DNA from: Oribacterium sp.
Lineage (GTDB): Bacteria; Bacillota_A; Clostridia; Lachnospirales; Lachnospiraceae
Assembly (NCBI GenBank): GCA_017940955.1
Contig: JAGAXP010000296.1
Location: 1-5,393, forward strand
Direction of reading: 5' to 3'
DNA: 5,393 bases
Shown here: positions 5,191 through 5,393 of the stretch, piece after piece
How positions within the stretch are numbered: position 1 is the first letter of the stretch
Layout: each line of letters begins with the position of its first letter
The notes under the pieces: model-generated
Databases searched by the model: none
The model's input: the letters and a program-made list of their open reading frames with translations, nothing else
What the model was told of the DNA's origin: nothing
Made by a program: the position numbers and the translations under genes

Positions 5191-5293
5191 TTAATGTAAG
5201 TTAAAGCATCTAACCTCTTGCACAAGTCCATCTTTTACGTAAATGCTAACAGATCTAGTACACCGAATAATAATTAACTGTTACATTCTTCAT
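5191..5293 (-). pseudogene. Possible small gene broken by a frameshift
   Basis: An ATG at 5293 has GGAG nine bases upstream and overlaps the end of the preceding minus-strand gene, as in a coupled pair. It encodes only MKNVTVNYYSVY before TAG at 5255-5257. In another frame the next bases read RSVSIYVKDGLVQEVRCFNLH and stop at TAA (5191-5193), which looks protein-like. A single shift near 5257 would join the two into a product of about 33 residues. A third frame also gives a short peptide starting MDLCKRLDAL and ending at 5175, so the reading is not unique. The function is unknown. Confidence 0.3.
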
Positions 5294-5393
5294 TGGATTT
5301 TACTCCAGCTTCAGTTGCTTCCTCTTCGCTAATCTCATCCATTTTGTAAGTCCAATGATAGACCACTGGTTCACGATTAACTTCTTCAAAATA
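5274..5393 (-). CDS. C-terminal end of an unidentified protein, cut by the window edge
   Basis: The minus strand is open from the last base of the window to TAA at 5274-5276, giving 39 residues. They begin YFEEVNREPVVYHWTY and pass into an acidic tail (KMDEISEEEATEAG, then KSNEECNS). The acidic, hydrophilic ending looks like the natural C-terminus of a cytosolic protein. I do not recognise the family, and the start lies outside the window. A possible micro-gene starts within its last codons. Confidence 0.5.
   Translation of the reverse strand, partial: YFEEVNREPVVYHWTYKMDEISEEEATEAGVKSNEECNS

Overview
The window looks like a piece of a Clostridia genome, most likely Lachnospiraceae (Butyrivibrio-like). 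This is an inference from three things: the style of an ammonium transporter fused to a PII domain, moderately AT-rich coding sequence with strong GGAG-type ribosome binding sites, and a Tn7-like transposition gene of a type I associate with Lachnospiraceae. No search was run.

Left part (1-1080). The window opens inside the 3' end of an ammonium transporter gene whose product carries a C-terminal PII signalling domain. It ends at a clear intrinsic terminator (700-731). A gene-free stretch (732-900) has long-range complementarity and could be a small structured RNA. Next, on the minus strand, comes a tRNA-Gly(GCC) gene (938-1009) with a perfect-consensus promoter (TTGACA, 17-nt spacer, TATAAT), a leader hairpin touching the tRNA 5' end, and a 12-bp terminator.

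Middle part (1079-4232). A nicotinate phosphoribosyltransferase gene (pncB, minus) and a class I/II PLP-dependent aminotransferase gene (plus) diverge from a 433-bp AT-rich intergenic region. That region holds a recognisable promoter for each gene and several palindromes. One palindrome is a perfect TTGAT-N4-ATCAA, the textbook FNR-type box. pncB runs toward the tRNA gene with no terminator between them, so the tRNA terminator probably serves both. The aminotransferase ends in its own terminator, whose 5' arm overlaps a promoter-like element.

Right part (4233-5393). This is an accessory segment. An array of TTTTTGGGA-type repeats precedes a TnsA-like endonuclease gene interrupted by an in-frame TAA. 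A truncated TnsB-like start overlaps its end and has its own strong ribosome binding site. I read this as the decayed end of a Tn7-like transposon inserted downstream of the aminotransferase gene. Facing it on the minus strand are a 60-residue gene of unknown function, a possibly frameshifted micro-gene, and the 3' end of an unidentified gene cut by the window edge.

The housekeeping genes (ammonium uptake and sensing, NAD salvage, amino-group transfer, tRNA-Gly) are not an obvious single pathway. The least ordinary content is the transposon relic and its repeat array, followed by the unexplained structured stretch after the ammonium transporter.
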